Under the pieces are notes generated by a model that had not been told where the DNA came from, did not search any database, and was given only the letters and a program-made list of their open reading frames with translations. Positions 32,482 through 41,376 of a DNA stretch of 64,000 nucleotides are shown piece by piece. The stretch spans positions 1 through 64,000 of the forward strand of contig NZ_QDAH01000006.1 of NCBI RefSeq assembly GCF_003075415.1. Direction: 5' to 3'. This stretch comes from Microvirga sp. KLBC 81 (GTDB lineage Bacteria; Pseudomonadota; Alphaproteobacteria; Rhizobiales; Beijerinckiaceae). Position numbers and translations under genes: made by a program. The stretch's first letter is position 1, and every line of letters starts with the position of its first letter.

Positions 32482-33887
32482 TGCTCATTTTGCTTGGCTC
32501 CTTTCTTATCCTCATGGTTTTCGGGCTGCCCGTCGCCGTTTCGATGGCGGTCGCCTCCCTCTTGTACATTCTCACCACCGGCGTGGTGCCGGATGTGATC
32601 GTGGCGCAGCGCATGATCGCCGGCGTCGAGAGCTTCCCGCTTCTGGCGGTCCCGTTCTTCATCCTGGCCGGCAACCTGATGAACATCGCTGGCGTGACCG
32701 GCCGCATCTATTCTTTTGCCGTCGCCCTCGTCGGCTGGATGAAGGGCGGGCTGGGTCAGGTGAACATCGTCGGCTCCGTGATCTTTTCGGGTATGTCCGG
32801 CACTGCCATTGCCGATGCGGCGGGGCTCGGCACGATCGAGATCAAGGCCATGAAGGATCATGGCTACTCCACCGAGTTCTCCGTCGGCGTTACGGCGGCG
32901 TCTGCAACCCTCGGGCCGATCATTCCGCCGTCATTGCCTTTTGTGATCTACGGCATGATGGCCAATGTCTCGATTGGCGCGCTCTTCCTGGGCGGGCTCA
33001 TCCCTGGCGTGTTCATGACGCTCATGATGATGGCGACCGTCGCCTACTTCGCCTACAGGAACGGCTGGGGCTCGGATACGCCGTTCTCCTGGCGTCAGCT
33101 CGGTAGCGCCAGCATCGAAGTCATCATCGTGCTCGCCTTTCCGGTCGCCGTCTGGCTCATGGTTCAGGCCGGGCTCTCCACCAACGTCGCCATCGGCATC
33201 GGGCTTGTCGTGCTCCTGGCCCTCGACTGGTATTTCGACTTCTCGGCCGTGATGGCCCTCATGGCTCCCGTCATCCTGATCGGCGGCATGACACTGGGCC
33301 TCTTCACGCCGACAGAGGCGGCTGTGGCCGCCGTGATCTGGTCCTTGTTCCTGGGGCTCGTGCGTTACCGGTCGATGACGTTCAGGAGTCTCGCCAAGGC
33401 GACTTTCGACACGATCGAGACCACCGCCTCGGTGCTCTTCATCGTCACGGCTGCATCGATCTTCGCCTGGCTTCTGACGGTCAGCCAAGCCGCACAGCTT
33501 CTGTCGGATGCCATCCTTGGCTTCACGCAGAACAAGTGGGTGTTCCTGCTGCTGGCCAACATCCTCATCCTGTTCGTCGGCTGCTTCATCGACACTATCG
33601 CGGCAATCACCATCCTGGTGCCGATTCTGCTGCCCATCGTGCTCAAGCTCGGCATTGATCCGGTCCATTTCGGATTGATCATGACCCTGAACCTGATGAT
33701 CGGCCTGCTTCATCCGCCGCTCGGCATGGTTCTGTTCGTGCTGGCAAGAGTGTCGAAACTCTCCGTCGAACGCACGACCATGGCAATCCTGCCTTGGCTG
33801 GTGCCGCTGATGCTCGCGCTGATCGCGATCACCTACATTCCTGAGCTGACCCTCTGGCTGCCACGGCAGATGGGGCTCGGGCGATAA
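32481..33887 (+). CDS. TRAP transporter large permease (DctM family)
   Basis: The 468-residue polytopic protein has DctM motifs: VSMAVASLLYILTTGVV, SFPLLAVPFFILAGNLMN, IFSGMSGTAIADAAGLGTIEIKAM and ASATLGPIIPPSLPFVIYG. The second half carries FTPTEAAAVA-like and PVHFGLIMTLNLMIGLLHPPLG. It is the sodium-coupled transport subunit. The usual length is about 425-430, so about 40 extra residues are present, visible in the middle around residues 200-260. Confidence 0.9.
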   Translation: MLILLGSFLILMVFGLPVAVSMAVASLLYILTTGVVPDVIVAQRMIAGVESFPLLAVPFFILAGNLMNIAGVTGRIYSFAVALVGWMKGGLGQVNIVGSVIFSGMSGTAIADAAGLGTIEIKAMKDHGYSTEFSVGVTAASATLGPIIPPSLPFVIYGMMANVSIGALFLGGLIPGVFMTLMMMATVAYFAYRNGWGSDTPFSWRQLGSASIEVIIVLAFPVAVWLMVQAGLSTNVAIGIGLVVLLALDWYFDFSAVMALMAPVILIGGMTLGLFTPTEAAVAAVIWSLFLGLVRYRSMTFRSLAKATFDTIETTASVLFIVTAASIFAWLLTVSQAAQLLSDAILGFTQNKWVFLLLANILILFVGCFIDTIAAITILVPILLPIVLKLGIDPVHFGLIMTLNLMIGLLHPPLGMVLFVLARVSKLSVERTTMAILPWLVPLMLALIAITYIPELTLWLPRQMGLGR

Positions 33888-33918
33888 GGAAATGTGACGA
33901 AATCAAACGATTTATGAG

Positions 33919-35442
33919 ATGACCATGACATCCCCCCGTACCATCCGCCTTTCCGCCGACGACAACGTCGTCATCGCAATCGATCTCGTGAACCAGGGCG
34001 ATACTGTTTCGGGTCTCACAGCCCGGGAACGCATTCTGCGCGGCCACAAGATGGCTATCGAGCCGATCCGTGAAGGTGAGTCGATCCGCAAGTTCGGCCA
34101 AATCATCGGCTTTGCCAAAACTCACATCGCACCTGGCGAATGGGTGCATGAGCACAATGTGGGCCTCCACGACTTCGAGCGCGACTACGCCTTCTGCGCG
34201 GACGCTCACGATGACGATCTGCTGCCGCCGGAGATGCGGGCTACCTTCGAGGGCTATCGGCGCGAGTCGGGGAGAACCGGCACCCGCAACTATCTTGGCA
34301 TTCTGACCTCTGTGAACTGCTCGGCCTCGGTCGCCCGGTTCGCGGCGGCGGAGATCGAGCGCTCGGGCATCTTGAAGGATTATCCGAGCATCGACGGTGT
34401 GGTGGCGATTGTCCACGGCACGGGCTGCGGGCATGCGGCCTATGGCGAGGGGTTCGACATTCTGCGCCGCACGCAATGGGGCTACGCCAGCCATCCGAAC
34501 TTTGCCGGCGTCGTGATGGTCGGCCTCGGCTGCGAGGTGTTCCAGATCGGGCGCATGAAGAAAGACTATGGATTGGAGGAGACGGATACCTTCCGGACCC
34601 TGACGATCCAGGAGACCGGCGGCACGCGCAAGACCGTCGAAGCGATCACCGCCGGCATCCGTGACATGCTGCCCATCGCCGCCCGCGCGAAACGTGAGAC
34701 GCGTCCGGCCTCCGAACTGGTCCTCGCGCTTCAATGCGGCGGTTCCGACGGCTATTCGGGCCTGACGGCCAATCCGGCTCTCGGTGTCGCATCCGACCTG
34801 CTGGTGCGCCATGGCGGCACCTCGATCCTGTCCGAGACGCCGGAAATCTATGGCGCCGAGCACCTCCTGACCCGGCGCGCCGCGACCCGGGAAGTGGGCG
34901 AAAAGCTCGTCTCCCGGATCCGCTGGTGGGAGGATTACACCGCACGCAACGGCGGCGAGATGAACAACAATCCGTCTCCCGGAAACAAGGCGGGCGGCCT
35001 CACCACGATTCTCGAGAAGTCGCTGGGCGCTTCGGCGAAGGGAGGGCGCTCGACCCTGCGCGCCGTCTACGAATATGCCGAGCAGGTGAAGGAGCACGGC
35101 TTCGTTTATATGGACACGCCCGGCTATGACCCAGTGGCGGCCACCGGCCAAGTGGCGGGTGGGGCAAACCTCATCGCGTTCACTACCGGACGCGGCTCCG
35201 CCTTCGGCGCCAAGCCCGTGCCATCGCTGAAGCTCGCAACCAACTCCGACATTTACCGTCGCATGCAGGACGACATGGACATCAACTGCGGCGATATCCT
35301 CGATGGAGTTTCTCTCGAGCAGAAAGGTGCGGAAATCTTCGACACGCTTCTGCGTGTGGCATCGGGCGAGCACACGAAATCCGAGGATCTTGGCTATGGT
35401 GACCTGGAGTTCGTCCCCTGGCAGGTCGGCGCGGTGATGTAA
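33919..35442 (+). CDS. UxaA family altronate/galactarate-type dehydratase
   Basis: The 507-residue protein has an N-terminal SAF domain (about residues 5-85; TIRLSADDNVVIAI, GETIRKFGQ-like, GEWVHEHNVG). A C-terminal D-galactarate dehydratase/altronate hydrolase domain follows, with RTGTRNYLGILTSVNCSASVAR, HGTGCGHAAYGE, ALQCGGSDGYSGLTANPALG and NNNPSPGNKAGGLTTI. These carry the Cys residues of the metal site. It would dehydrate an aldonate to a 2-keto-3-deoxy acid. It follows the TRAP genes, so the transported acid is probably its substrate. L-fuconate or altronate are possible. Confidence 0.9.
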   Translation: MTMTSPRTIRLSADDNVVIAIDLVNQGDTVSGLTARERILRGHKMAIEPIREGESIRKFGQIIGFAKTHIAPGEWVHEHNVGLHDFERDYAFCADAHDDDLLPPEMRATFEGYRRESGRTGTRNYLGILTSVNCSASVARFAAAEIERSGILKDYPSIDGVVAIVHGTGCGHAAYGEGFDILRRTQWGYASHPNFAGVVMVGLGCEVFQIGRMKKDYGLEETDTFRTLTIQETGGTRKTVEAITAGIRDMLPIAARAKRETRPASELVLALQCGGSDGYSGLTANPALGVASDLLVRHGGTSILSETPEIYGAEHLLTRRAATREVGEKLVSRIRWWEDYTARNGGEMNNNPSPGNKAGGLTTILEKSLGASAKGGRSTLRAVYEYAEQVKEHGFVYMDTPGYDPVAATGQVAGGANLIAFTTGRGSAFGAKPVPSLKLATNSDIYRRMQDDMDINCGDILDGVSLEQKGAEIFDTLLRVASGEHTKSEDLGYGDLEFVPWQVGAVM

Positions 35443-35613
35443 GCGCAGGGGAATAGCCCTCGCCACAACATCTCAATGCGCGACAGAGGATGTAGAGAGG
35501 AGGGCGCTTTCAACGCTCTCATTCGCTGTCGTTTACCTTATGTCTTAAGCCTTTGGCGACCTCGCTCGGCTAGTCAGGCGGCGGGTCGAAGAAACTCAAA
35601 AAGGAATAAGACA

Positions 35614-35928
35614 ATGGCTCTGACGGGGCGTTTCAATCTTCGGAAATCCTTTTCCGGACGGATCATCTTGCAGGTCGAAGAAGAGGTGAAGAGCGGCTGG
35701 AGCCTCTTTTCCCGGCAGCCCAAGTTCCGCCGGCGCTGGCGTGATGCAAAGCCGATGGATCTTCCGGCTACCGAATTGCGCGCTCTCATGGATTTGCGCA
35801 ACAGGCCGCGTTTCGCCGTGCAGGCGTTCGAGCCGACACAGATCGTGCGTCCCATGCAGCATCCGGCCGAGCCGACACTCAATACCTCGACCTTGGCAGA
35901 TGAGGGGCGCTCGGTGCTGGCGCATTAA
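35614..35928 (+). CDS. Small basic hypothetical protein
   Basis: The start at 35614 follows AAAAAGGAATAAGACA. It gives 104 residues: MALTGRFNLRKSFSGRIILQ, VEEEVKSGWSLFSRQPKFRR, RWRDAKPMDLPATELRALMD and LRNRPRFAVQ. It is rich in Arg and Lys, has no membrane segment or signal, and is probably cytosolic. The sequence GRIILQVEEE looks like a beta strand pair. The family is not recognised. It sits alone between the dehydratase gene and the VUT transporter gene. Confidence 0.6.
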   Translation: MALTGRFNLRKSFSGRIILQVEEEVKSGWSLFSRQPKFRRRWRDAKPMDLPATELRALMDLRNRPRFAVQAFEPTQIVRPMQHPAEPTLNTSTLADEGRSVLAH

Positions 35929-35975
35929 GGTGATAAACTGTCACTTCGAACCGCTTATTGTGAACTCACACGGGG

Positions 35976-36554
35976 ATGACCCTAACCATGACTCCGGATA
36001 GGCGCCGCAGGATCGAGGGAATTGCCGTTCTGATAGGTTTTGCCGCCTGTATTCCGGCAGCAAACTGGCTTATCGGCAATGTCGGCACGACCTGCGTTCC
36101 GGATGGTCCCTGTCTTATCCCTGTCGCACCGGGTATCTCGGCCCCTAGCGGCGTGCTCGTGGTCGGTCTCGCGCTCGTTCTGCGCGACCTCGTGCAGCGC
36201 CGCTTGGGGCGCTACTGGGCTCTGGCTGCCATTGGTATCGGGGCAATCCTATCCGTAGTGTTTGCTCCGCCGTCTCTCATTCTCGCGTCGACGGCGGCCT
36301 TCCTGCTGTCCGAAATGACCGATCTGGCAGTCTACACGCCTCTGCAGAAGCGTGGCCTCGTCCTTGCGGTGGTCGCGAGCAGCGTCGTAGGCTTGGTCAT
36401 CGACAGCATGGTGTTCCTGTTCCTGGCCTTCGGGAGCCTCCAGTTCCTGCTGCCTCAGATCATCGGCAAAGCTTGGATGGTGATCCTCAGCATTCCGGTC
36501 ATCTCCTGGCTGCGCCAGCGCGATGAGCGGATCGGCATGCCTGTGTGCACCTGA
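35976..36554 (+). CDS. VUT family putative transporter (YhhQ/DUF165-like)
   Basis: The 192-residue protein has about six membrane helices. Motifs fit the vitamin-uptake-transporter (VUT) family: AANWLIGNVGT, APSGVLVVGLALVLRDLVQRRLGR, AFLLSEMTDLAVYTPLQKRG and VGLVIDSMVFLFLAFGS. E. coli YhhQ of this family takes up queuosine precursors. The pair C-V-P-D-G-P-C in the first loop is unusual. No queuosine gene is adjacent and no preQ1 riboswitch is evident upstream, so the substrate is unproven. Confidence 0.8.
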   Translation: MTLTMTPDRRRRIEGIAVLIGFAACIPAANWLIGNVGTTCVPDGPCLIPVAPGISAPSGVLVVGLALVLRDLVQRRLGRYWALAAIGIGAILSVVFAPPSLILASTAAFLLSEMTDLAVYTPLQKRGLVLAVVASSVVGLVIDSMVFLFLAFGSLQFLLPQIIGKAWMVILSIPVISWLRQRDERIGMPVCT

Positions 36555-36569
36555 CCCGGGGCAGAGGAC

Positions 36570-37616
36570 CTACCCGACACCAAGAAATTTTGCGGTTTCC
36601 GAATCCACTGGAATGCCGGTGCACTGGCGCTCGGCCTCGACAGCCCATTCCCTGTCTCCGGGGGGCATGACGCTCTGTCCCTGACGGGTTGCACTCGCCC
36701 GGAGATCAGCCAGGTAGCGCGTGATTGCCGCGTCATAGAGGGCCCGGCCCGCGAACCGATCCGGATCGATGGCAAGGCAGAAGTGTCCCATCTGCCGGGG
36801 CGTTGCGAAATCATCGGTCTCGGCCATTCGGATCATCAGGTGATCCAGGGTGCTGCCGGTCAGGACGGCTGCCAGAAGGGTCACGAGGCCTGCCAGGGCC
36901 GCTCCCTTGAAACCGAAGTCGATGCCGCCGAGAGGCATCAACATTTCGACCTCGTTGGGGTCTTGTGTCGGCTGACCTGACTGATCAGCGGCAACCCCTT
37001 CCGGCAGAGCCCAGCCAAGTGTTCTGTAGAGCAGAACCCGGTTGAACGGAATGGAAGAGGTCGCCATGTCCAACAGCCAGGGCCTCTGACCCGGCACGGG
37101 AGCACCGACCGCAATGGGATTAGTGCCGTGGAAACGCTGCGCTCCTCCGTGCAAGGCAACAACGGAGTCGGTGTTCGTCATCGATATGGCGATTAGACCA
37201 GCTTCGGCTCCGGCAAGAGCATAGGCCCCGGCCGCTCCATAATGCGAGGAGTTGACGACTCCGACAGCGGCAACGCCGGCTTCCTTCGCCATGTCACAGG
37301 CAAGGTCCATGGCGGCATAGGCTGCCGCATGACCAAGAGCATTGTCGGCATCGAGAATGGCGGAGCCGGCAGCCGTGCGGCGCGTCTCCATCCGAGGTGT
37401 CGGATTCACACGCCCGCCGCGGAGAACCTTCGCATAATGGGATGTGAGGCGGACGCCATGGCTGTCGACTCCAAGGCGCGATGCGTGGAGCATGGCACGT
37501 GTGGCCGCCCGTGCCGAGTTCTCATCCGCACCGGCATCGCGCAGGGCATCAAAGGTCCTCGCATCCAGTATCTGCTCAGGAACATAAATCAAATCTGCCA
37601 CGTGGGTCCTCGTCAT
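36570..37616 (-). CDS. Ldh family NAD(P)-dependent oxidoreductase (malate/lactate/ureidoglycolate dehydrogenase type)
   Basis: The 348-residue protein of the Ldh2 family shows ASRLGVDSHGVRLTSHYAKVL (with the conserved catalytic-region His), GHAAAYAAMDLACDMAKEAGVAAVGVVNSSHYGAAGAYALAG and NTDSVVALHGGAQRFHGTNPIAVGAP. LLDMATSS and FGFKGAALAGLVTLLAAVLTG follow. These NAD(P)H enzymes reduce or oxidise 2-oxo/2-hydroxy acids, including 2-keto-sugar acids. It is convergent with the VUT gene 15 bases away. A role in the sugar-acid pathway to its left is possible. A decayed LysR fragment diverges from it. Confidence 0.87.
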   Translation of the reverse strand: MTRTHVADLIYVPEQILDARTFDALRDAGADENSARAATRAMLHASRLGVDSHGVRLTSHYAKVLRGGRVNPTPRMETRRTAAGSAILDADNALGHAAAYAAMDLACDMAKEAGVAAVGVVNSSHYGAAGAYALAGAEAGLIAISMTNTDSVVALHGGAQRFHGTNPIAVGAPVPGQRPWLLDMATSSIPFNRVLLYRTLGWALPEGVAADQSGQPTQDPNEVEMLMPLGGIDFGFKGAALAGLVTLLAAVLTGSTLDHLMIRMAETDDFATPRQMGHFCLAIDPDRFAGRALYDAAITRYLADLRASATRQGQSVMPPGDREWAVEAERQCTGIPVDSETAKFLGVG

Positions 37617-37775
37617 GCTCTCGCTTTCTCAAGGAGAACAGTGACACGCGCTTCTGCATCAAGACAATGCAAATATGATGAGCATCCCGTCGAAGCACTC
37701 TCATCCTTGTCAATTCTGAAGAGGTTCCGTGGACGAGCGATAATCAGCGCTCGGCGTAGCGAAAGGCCTCTGCAC

Positions 37776-37972
37776 AGTGCCAGGCGCGATTGGCCGACAC
37801 GCCTTATCTTCGACGAGGGACGGGATCTGCTCGGGGAGGGGTCGAGACAGTTAAGTTTGCCCCGGCGGCCCAGTATCGGCGCCAAGGCGATGCGATCATG
37901 AGCATACGGGTTTCCGATGCACTCTTCCGATCCGGGAGGTCCAGCGCCTGGGAGCCTGTCCAGACATCGTGA
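37776..37972 (+). pseudogene. Probable decayed LysR regulator fragment
   Basis: This is part of the 514-base gap 37617-38130. In successive frames the plus strand reads a short PGAIG piece, then RLIFDEGRDLLGE (from 37800), then VETVKFAPAAQYRRQGDAIM (from 37841). The order and spacing match the end of the LysR HTH domain (GLTxAGRxIFDEGRxLLxEVExVK). At least two frame changes are needed. It is divergent from the Ldh gene, a usual LysR place. The resemblance is by eye only. The rest of the gap shows no gene. Confidence 0.35.
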
Positions 37973-38130
37973 CGCCGGAAGATCACTCCAGCTGCATCCG
38001 GCGATCTTTCGGAGGGATTACTTCGCCAAGTTTTCCGACAAGCATCACTCGTGAGCTGTTAAGGATCGCTTCCGCATCGTGTATGCTTCTAAGCTGTCTT
38101 CGACAGAACGGCTCGATCAGGAGACTGCCA

Positions 38131-38340
38131 ATGCCCAAGCTTACGGTGAGTTGGGACGAGGATGGGTCTGAACTGCAGACTGCGGAAATCGAGAACCACC
38201 AGTCTGACCGGCGGTGGAGCGCTCCCATTGGAAAACTGACTGAGAAAGAGAAACAGGAGTTACTCTCCGCCACCCGAGCCTTGGCACGTCTGATCTCTGA
38301 CTTGGCGGCCGAGGACACATTTTTCAGCAATCCGCGCTAG
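38131..38340 (+). CDS. Small hypothetical protein
   Basis: The start at 38131 follows AGGAGACTGCCA. The 69-residue protein MPKLTVSWDEDGSELQTAEI continues through GKLTEKEKQELLSATRALARLISDL. It is acidic at the N-terminus and helical at the C-terminus, with no signal or membrane part. It is not a recognised family. The good ribosome site and codon use support it as a gene. Confidence 0.55.
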   Translation: MPKLTVSWDEDGSELQTAEIENHQSDRRWSAPIGKLTEKEKQELLSATRALARLISDLAAEDTFFSNPR

Positions 38341-38645
38341 TGTCCAGGCCAAGCTCGGGAAGAGTAGGATGAGCCTTGACGCGCTCATGCACGGGCTGTG
38401 ACGGCGGGTTGCAATTAGCGAAGATCCAAGAGGCCGACACCTCGGACCAGACCCGATGCAACGGGGACGGGGTGAAGGTGTCGAAGATCGCCATATCGGC
38501 CAAGCCGAGGGCGAGGTCGCCGCTGGGCTCAAGGACAGCCACATATTCCGCAGTCGCATGGTCGCTCGAGACCGCCGCGTGCCGGGTGCCAATTCCTGGC
38601 TCCCTGAGTCCCTCTCGGATTTCGGCATCGCTCCACCTACATAGC
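38324..38645 (-). pseudogene. Remnant of a PfkB family carbohydrate kinase
   Basis: The minus strand reads DAEIREGLREPGIGTRH, then YVAVLEPSGDLALGLADMAI and FDTFTP, then WIFANCNPP. This is the central part of a PfkB sugar kinase (pseudouridine kinase-like). Just upstream YVGG sits in another frame, so a frameshift separates it from DAEIREGL. The N-terminal third and the catalytic C-terminal GAGD region are missing; the frame ends at 38324 inside the convergent small gene. It is a truncated, inactive relic. Confidence 0.55.
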
Positions 38646-38795
38646 TGCCCGTAAGTCCGCAGGCTTGGCCATAGGAGCTGCGGACTTCCGATCGACCGAA
38701 AGGCGGCGCAGCCCTCGACCGAAAGGCCTTCTGAGAAGAACTGTCGAAAAGGTAGATTAGTGCGCTGTGGGGTCGAGGGCGCCGCTCATTTTATA

Positions 38796-38896
38796 GAGCA
38801 TTGGACCCAAAAGTGGAGGGCACTCTTGGGTCCAATGCTCTCCTCTATGATGAGCGCATGGTGCGGAAAACCGGTCCACTTTTCCGCACGATGCGC
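38796..38896. repeat. Two-part palindromic extragenic repeat
   Basis: Stem A (38796-38815 with 38821-38840, one mismatch) is built on GAGCATTGGACCCAAAAGTG. Stem B (38854-38870 with 38880-38896, one mismatch) is built on GCGCATGGTGCGGAAAA. The same two-part element, with base changes, occurs at 20265 onward and inside the coding frame ending at 19408. Its GCGCTAG edge overlaps the TAG stop of the RpfC-like gene. Confidence 0.75.
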
Positions 38897-41376
38897 TAGT
38901 TCAGGATGTTAAGGACCGGCGTTGGCTTCTCGGGTTCCTTCGAGAGATGCTTCTTCAGAACGCTATGAGTTCGTTCGAGCTCTTGTGCCAGATACTCAAT
39001 CTGCCCTGTTCCGTTCCGCACAAGATCAGCGCTCGTGATTTTTCTCCAGCTGACGCAGATATCATGCACTGTCTTCGCTCCAACATTGGCCGATGCGCTC
39101 TGCAATCCATGAGCCTCGAGACGGAACCTTTGAGAATCTCCCACGGCTGCCGCATCCCGTAGTTCGTCCAAGAGATGATTGGCATCTGAGAAAAACTCAT
39201 CAACCAAATTCAGTACAAAATCTCTCCCTCCCAATTGCTCCAGTTCTGAGAGCAGGGACACGTCTATCGCTAAACCAGGTTCGCTCGAGGGACTGGCAAG
39301 GTTCAAGCTGTCGGCGACTGATACATTGGTTGGGCGGCGGCTAGTGTGCTCCTCGACAGCAATGAGAAGCGCCGCAGGTTGCACCGGCTTAGTCAGGCAG
39401 ACATCCATACCTGCCTCGCGGGTTCGGGCAGCAACGTCTGGCGTCACGTCGGCCGTCAAGGCGATGATAGGGGTGCGGGTACCCTGCGGTTCGGTAAATC
39501 TGAACAGCTCGGCTGCCTCGATGCCAGTCATCACGGGCATGTTGACGTCCATGATGACCAGGTCGAATGGTTCCATCTCAAGTGCGTTGAGTGCCTCCTC
39601 TCCATTGGATACGCAACGGGCGGTGTGCCCTCCACGCTCCAGAATCTTCGATATCACCAAGCGGTTTGTCGAGTTGTCGTCCGCTACAAGGATCGAGAGA
39701 GGCCGAGATGCCTTAGGAAGCTCGATTTCGGCTGGCTCGCCCCATAGAGACCGAGCCCAGGACGTTTGCGAGGCCGCTGCAATGGAGGCGGTTCTTGCCT
39801 CCTCTCGCGTGAAATCGAGGGGCAGCACGCTGCTGGAGACATGAATCAATCCTGATGCCGCAACGTTCCGAGACTTATCCGGCCGGATCAGAACTGGAGT
39901 GACAGGCAGGTCTGCTCTCTCGATCTCCGCAGCGAGGAGATCCTCCTGTAAATCGCTGTAGTAGAACAGAATCGGTTGCACGTTGCTGTGTTGCTGCGTC
40001 CAGTTATTCGCATCGGATAGAGCTTTGGTGACGGGAACATCGCCATCCTTGCCAAGGCGGGGTGCGATAAGATCTGCAAGACCTGGATCAGAGCAAACCA
40101 GAAGAGGTTGGAATGGATATGGCAAATGCTGGTCCGAGCCGTTCTGATTCAAGGGACTCACCGGAAGGGTGAACCAAAAGGAACTGCCGTAACCTTCTCG
40201 ACTGTCGACCCCGAGCTTGCCACCGATGGCTTCTATTAATTGTCGGCAGATCGAGAGGCCGAGCCCGGTTCCGCCATAGCGATTGATGATGGTTTCGTCT
40301 GCCTGGGTGAAGCTATCGAAAATTTTCCCGATCGCGTGTGGCGCAATGCCAATGCCGGTGTCAGATACGACAAAACGAATATAGGTTTTGTCATTCCCAG
40401 TCATGAGATGCGCCACGAGCGTGACATATCCCTTGTCTGTGAATTTGACTGCGTTACCGAGAAGGTTGAGCAGGATCTCTTCAAGATAATGCTTTGGGCC
40501 GTGAAGTCGTAAAGGTGTTTGCGGAGCGATATGAATTGTCAGCCGGAGGCTTTTCTGGAGCGCTTGCGTCAGGACCATCGCTCGGGCGGTGGACAGCACT
40601 TCCGATAAGTCGAAGTCGATCTGATCTATTGGCATCTTTCCCGCTTCAATGCGGGATAGGTTCAAGATACTGTTGATCTGCCTGAGCAAGGATGTACCAG
40701 CAGAGCTAATCGTATGAACGATGCCACGCTGCTCTGCGTCGAGATTCGTACCAGACATGAGGCTCGACAGACCGATGATCGCGTTCAGCGGAGTTCTCAG
40801 TTCATGACTCACGCTCGCAAGAAAAAGCGTCTTTGCCCGATTGGCAGCCTCCGCTTGTGCCTTGGCATTGGAAAGTTTGCGGATCAACGTGCTTGCATAG
40901 AGGGGAAGAACAATCAGACTCAGCAACAGGCTTGCGGACAGATAGAGATCGTTGTGCCATTTCGGTGTCGTGAAGATCACAACTATGAAGCATGTGACCG
41001 AGACCGCCATAGCAACATACAGAAAGCGCACTCCGAAGCGGAATCCGTTTCCAAATGTGATCCATAGATACAGCAGAAAAAGAACAGATGAGGTCTCGCC
41101 GACGTAGTGGAGCTGAAACGACGCGGTGGCAAGGTCGCTTACGATGGCGATAATCCGCCGGACTGTTGATTGATGAGGCCTCAGTAGAATGTGGACGACG
41201 ATTCCAATCGAAATGATTGCGAAGATCGTTGCGCTGATCAGTGCCTCGCGTGGCACGGAAGGGTTGATCCAGAAAGTGTAAGCCGCGATTAAGCTCAGAA
41301 AGATGAGCCTGTTGAGGCTCATCTCATGCTCACGATCGGGACTGCTCTTCAGACGCGATAGAATTCTGACGATCAC
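38896..41376 (-). CDS. rpfC: RpfC-like hybrid sensor histidine kinase (DSF sensor)
   Basis: The 826-residue protein has five or so N-terminal membrane helices (about residues 22-165) with HILLRPHQSTVRRIIAIVSDLA and LWITFGNGFRFGVRFLY. These sensor-region segments are shared with Xanthomonas RpfC. HisKA follows (SVSHELRTPLNAIIG, about 190), then HATPase (DTGIGIAPHAIGKIF; GGTGLGLSICRQLIEAIGG), a receiver (ILVADDNSTNRLV; LVIMDVNMPVMTG, about 560-680) and a C-terminal Hpt domain (RLEAHGLQSASANVGA). That is exactly the RpfC domain order. Its start overlaps the stop of the upstream regulator gene by four bases, and an rpfF-like synthase gene lies just beyond. It would sense a cis-2-unsaturated fatty acid and phosphorelay to the regulator. 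Confidence 0.88.
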   Translation of the reverse strand: MIVRILSRLKSSPDREHEMSLNRLIFLSLIAAYTFWINPSVPREALISATIFAIISIGIVVHILLRPHQSTVRRIIAIVSDLATASFQLHYVGETSSVLFLLYLWITFGNGFRFGVRFLYVAMAVSVTCFIVVIFTTPKWHNDLYLSASLLLSLIVLPLYASTLIRKLSNAKAQAEAANRAKTLFLASVSHELRTPLNAIIGLSSLMSGTNLDAEQRGIVHTISSAGTSLLRQINSILNLSRIEAGKMPIDQIDFDLSEVLSTARAMVLTQALQKSLRLTIHIAPQTPLRLHGPKHYLEEILLNLLGNAVKFTDKGYVTLVAHLMTGNDKTYIRFVVSDTGIGIAPHAIGKIFDSFTQADETIINRYGGTGLGLSICRQLIEAIGGKLGVDSREGYGSSFWFTLPVSPLNQNGSDQHLPYPFQPLLVCSDPGLADLIAPRLGKDGDVPVTKALSDANNWTQQHSNVQPILFYYSDLQEDLLAAEIERADLPVTPVLIRPDKSRNVAASGLIHVSSSVLPLDFTREEARTASIAAASQTSWARSLWGEPAEIELPKASRPLSILVADDNSTNRLVISKILERGGHTARCVSNGEEALNALEMEPFDLVIMDVNMPVMTGIEAAELFRFTEPQGTRTPIIALTADVTPDVAARTREAGMDVCLTKPVQPAALLIAVEEHTSRRPTNVSVADSLNLASPSSEPGLAIDVSLLSELEQLGGRDFVLNLVDEFFSDANHLLDELRDAAAVGDSQRFRLEAHGLQSASANVGAKTVHDICVSWRKITSADLVRNGTGQIEYLAQELERTHSVLKKHLSKEPEKPTPVLNILN

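Noticed and set aside
33829..35466. A 545-codon minus-strand frame antisense to the UxaA-family gene
   Set aside because: It is a mirror of a conserved dehydratase gene and has no ribosome site.
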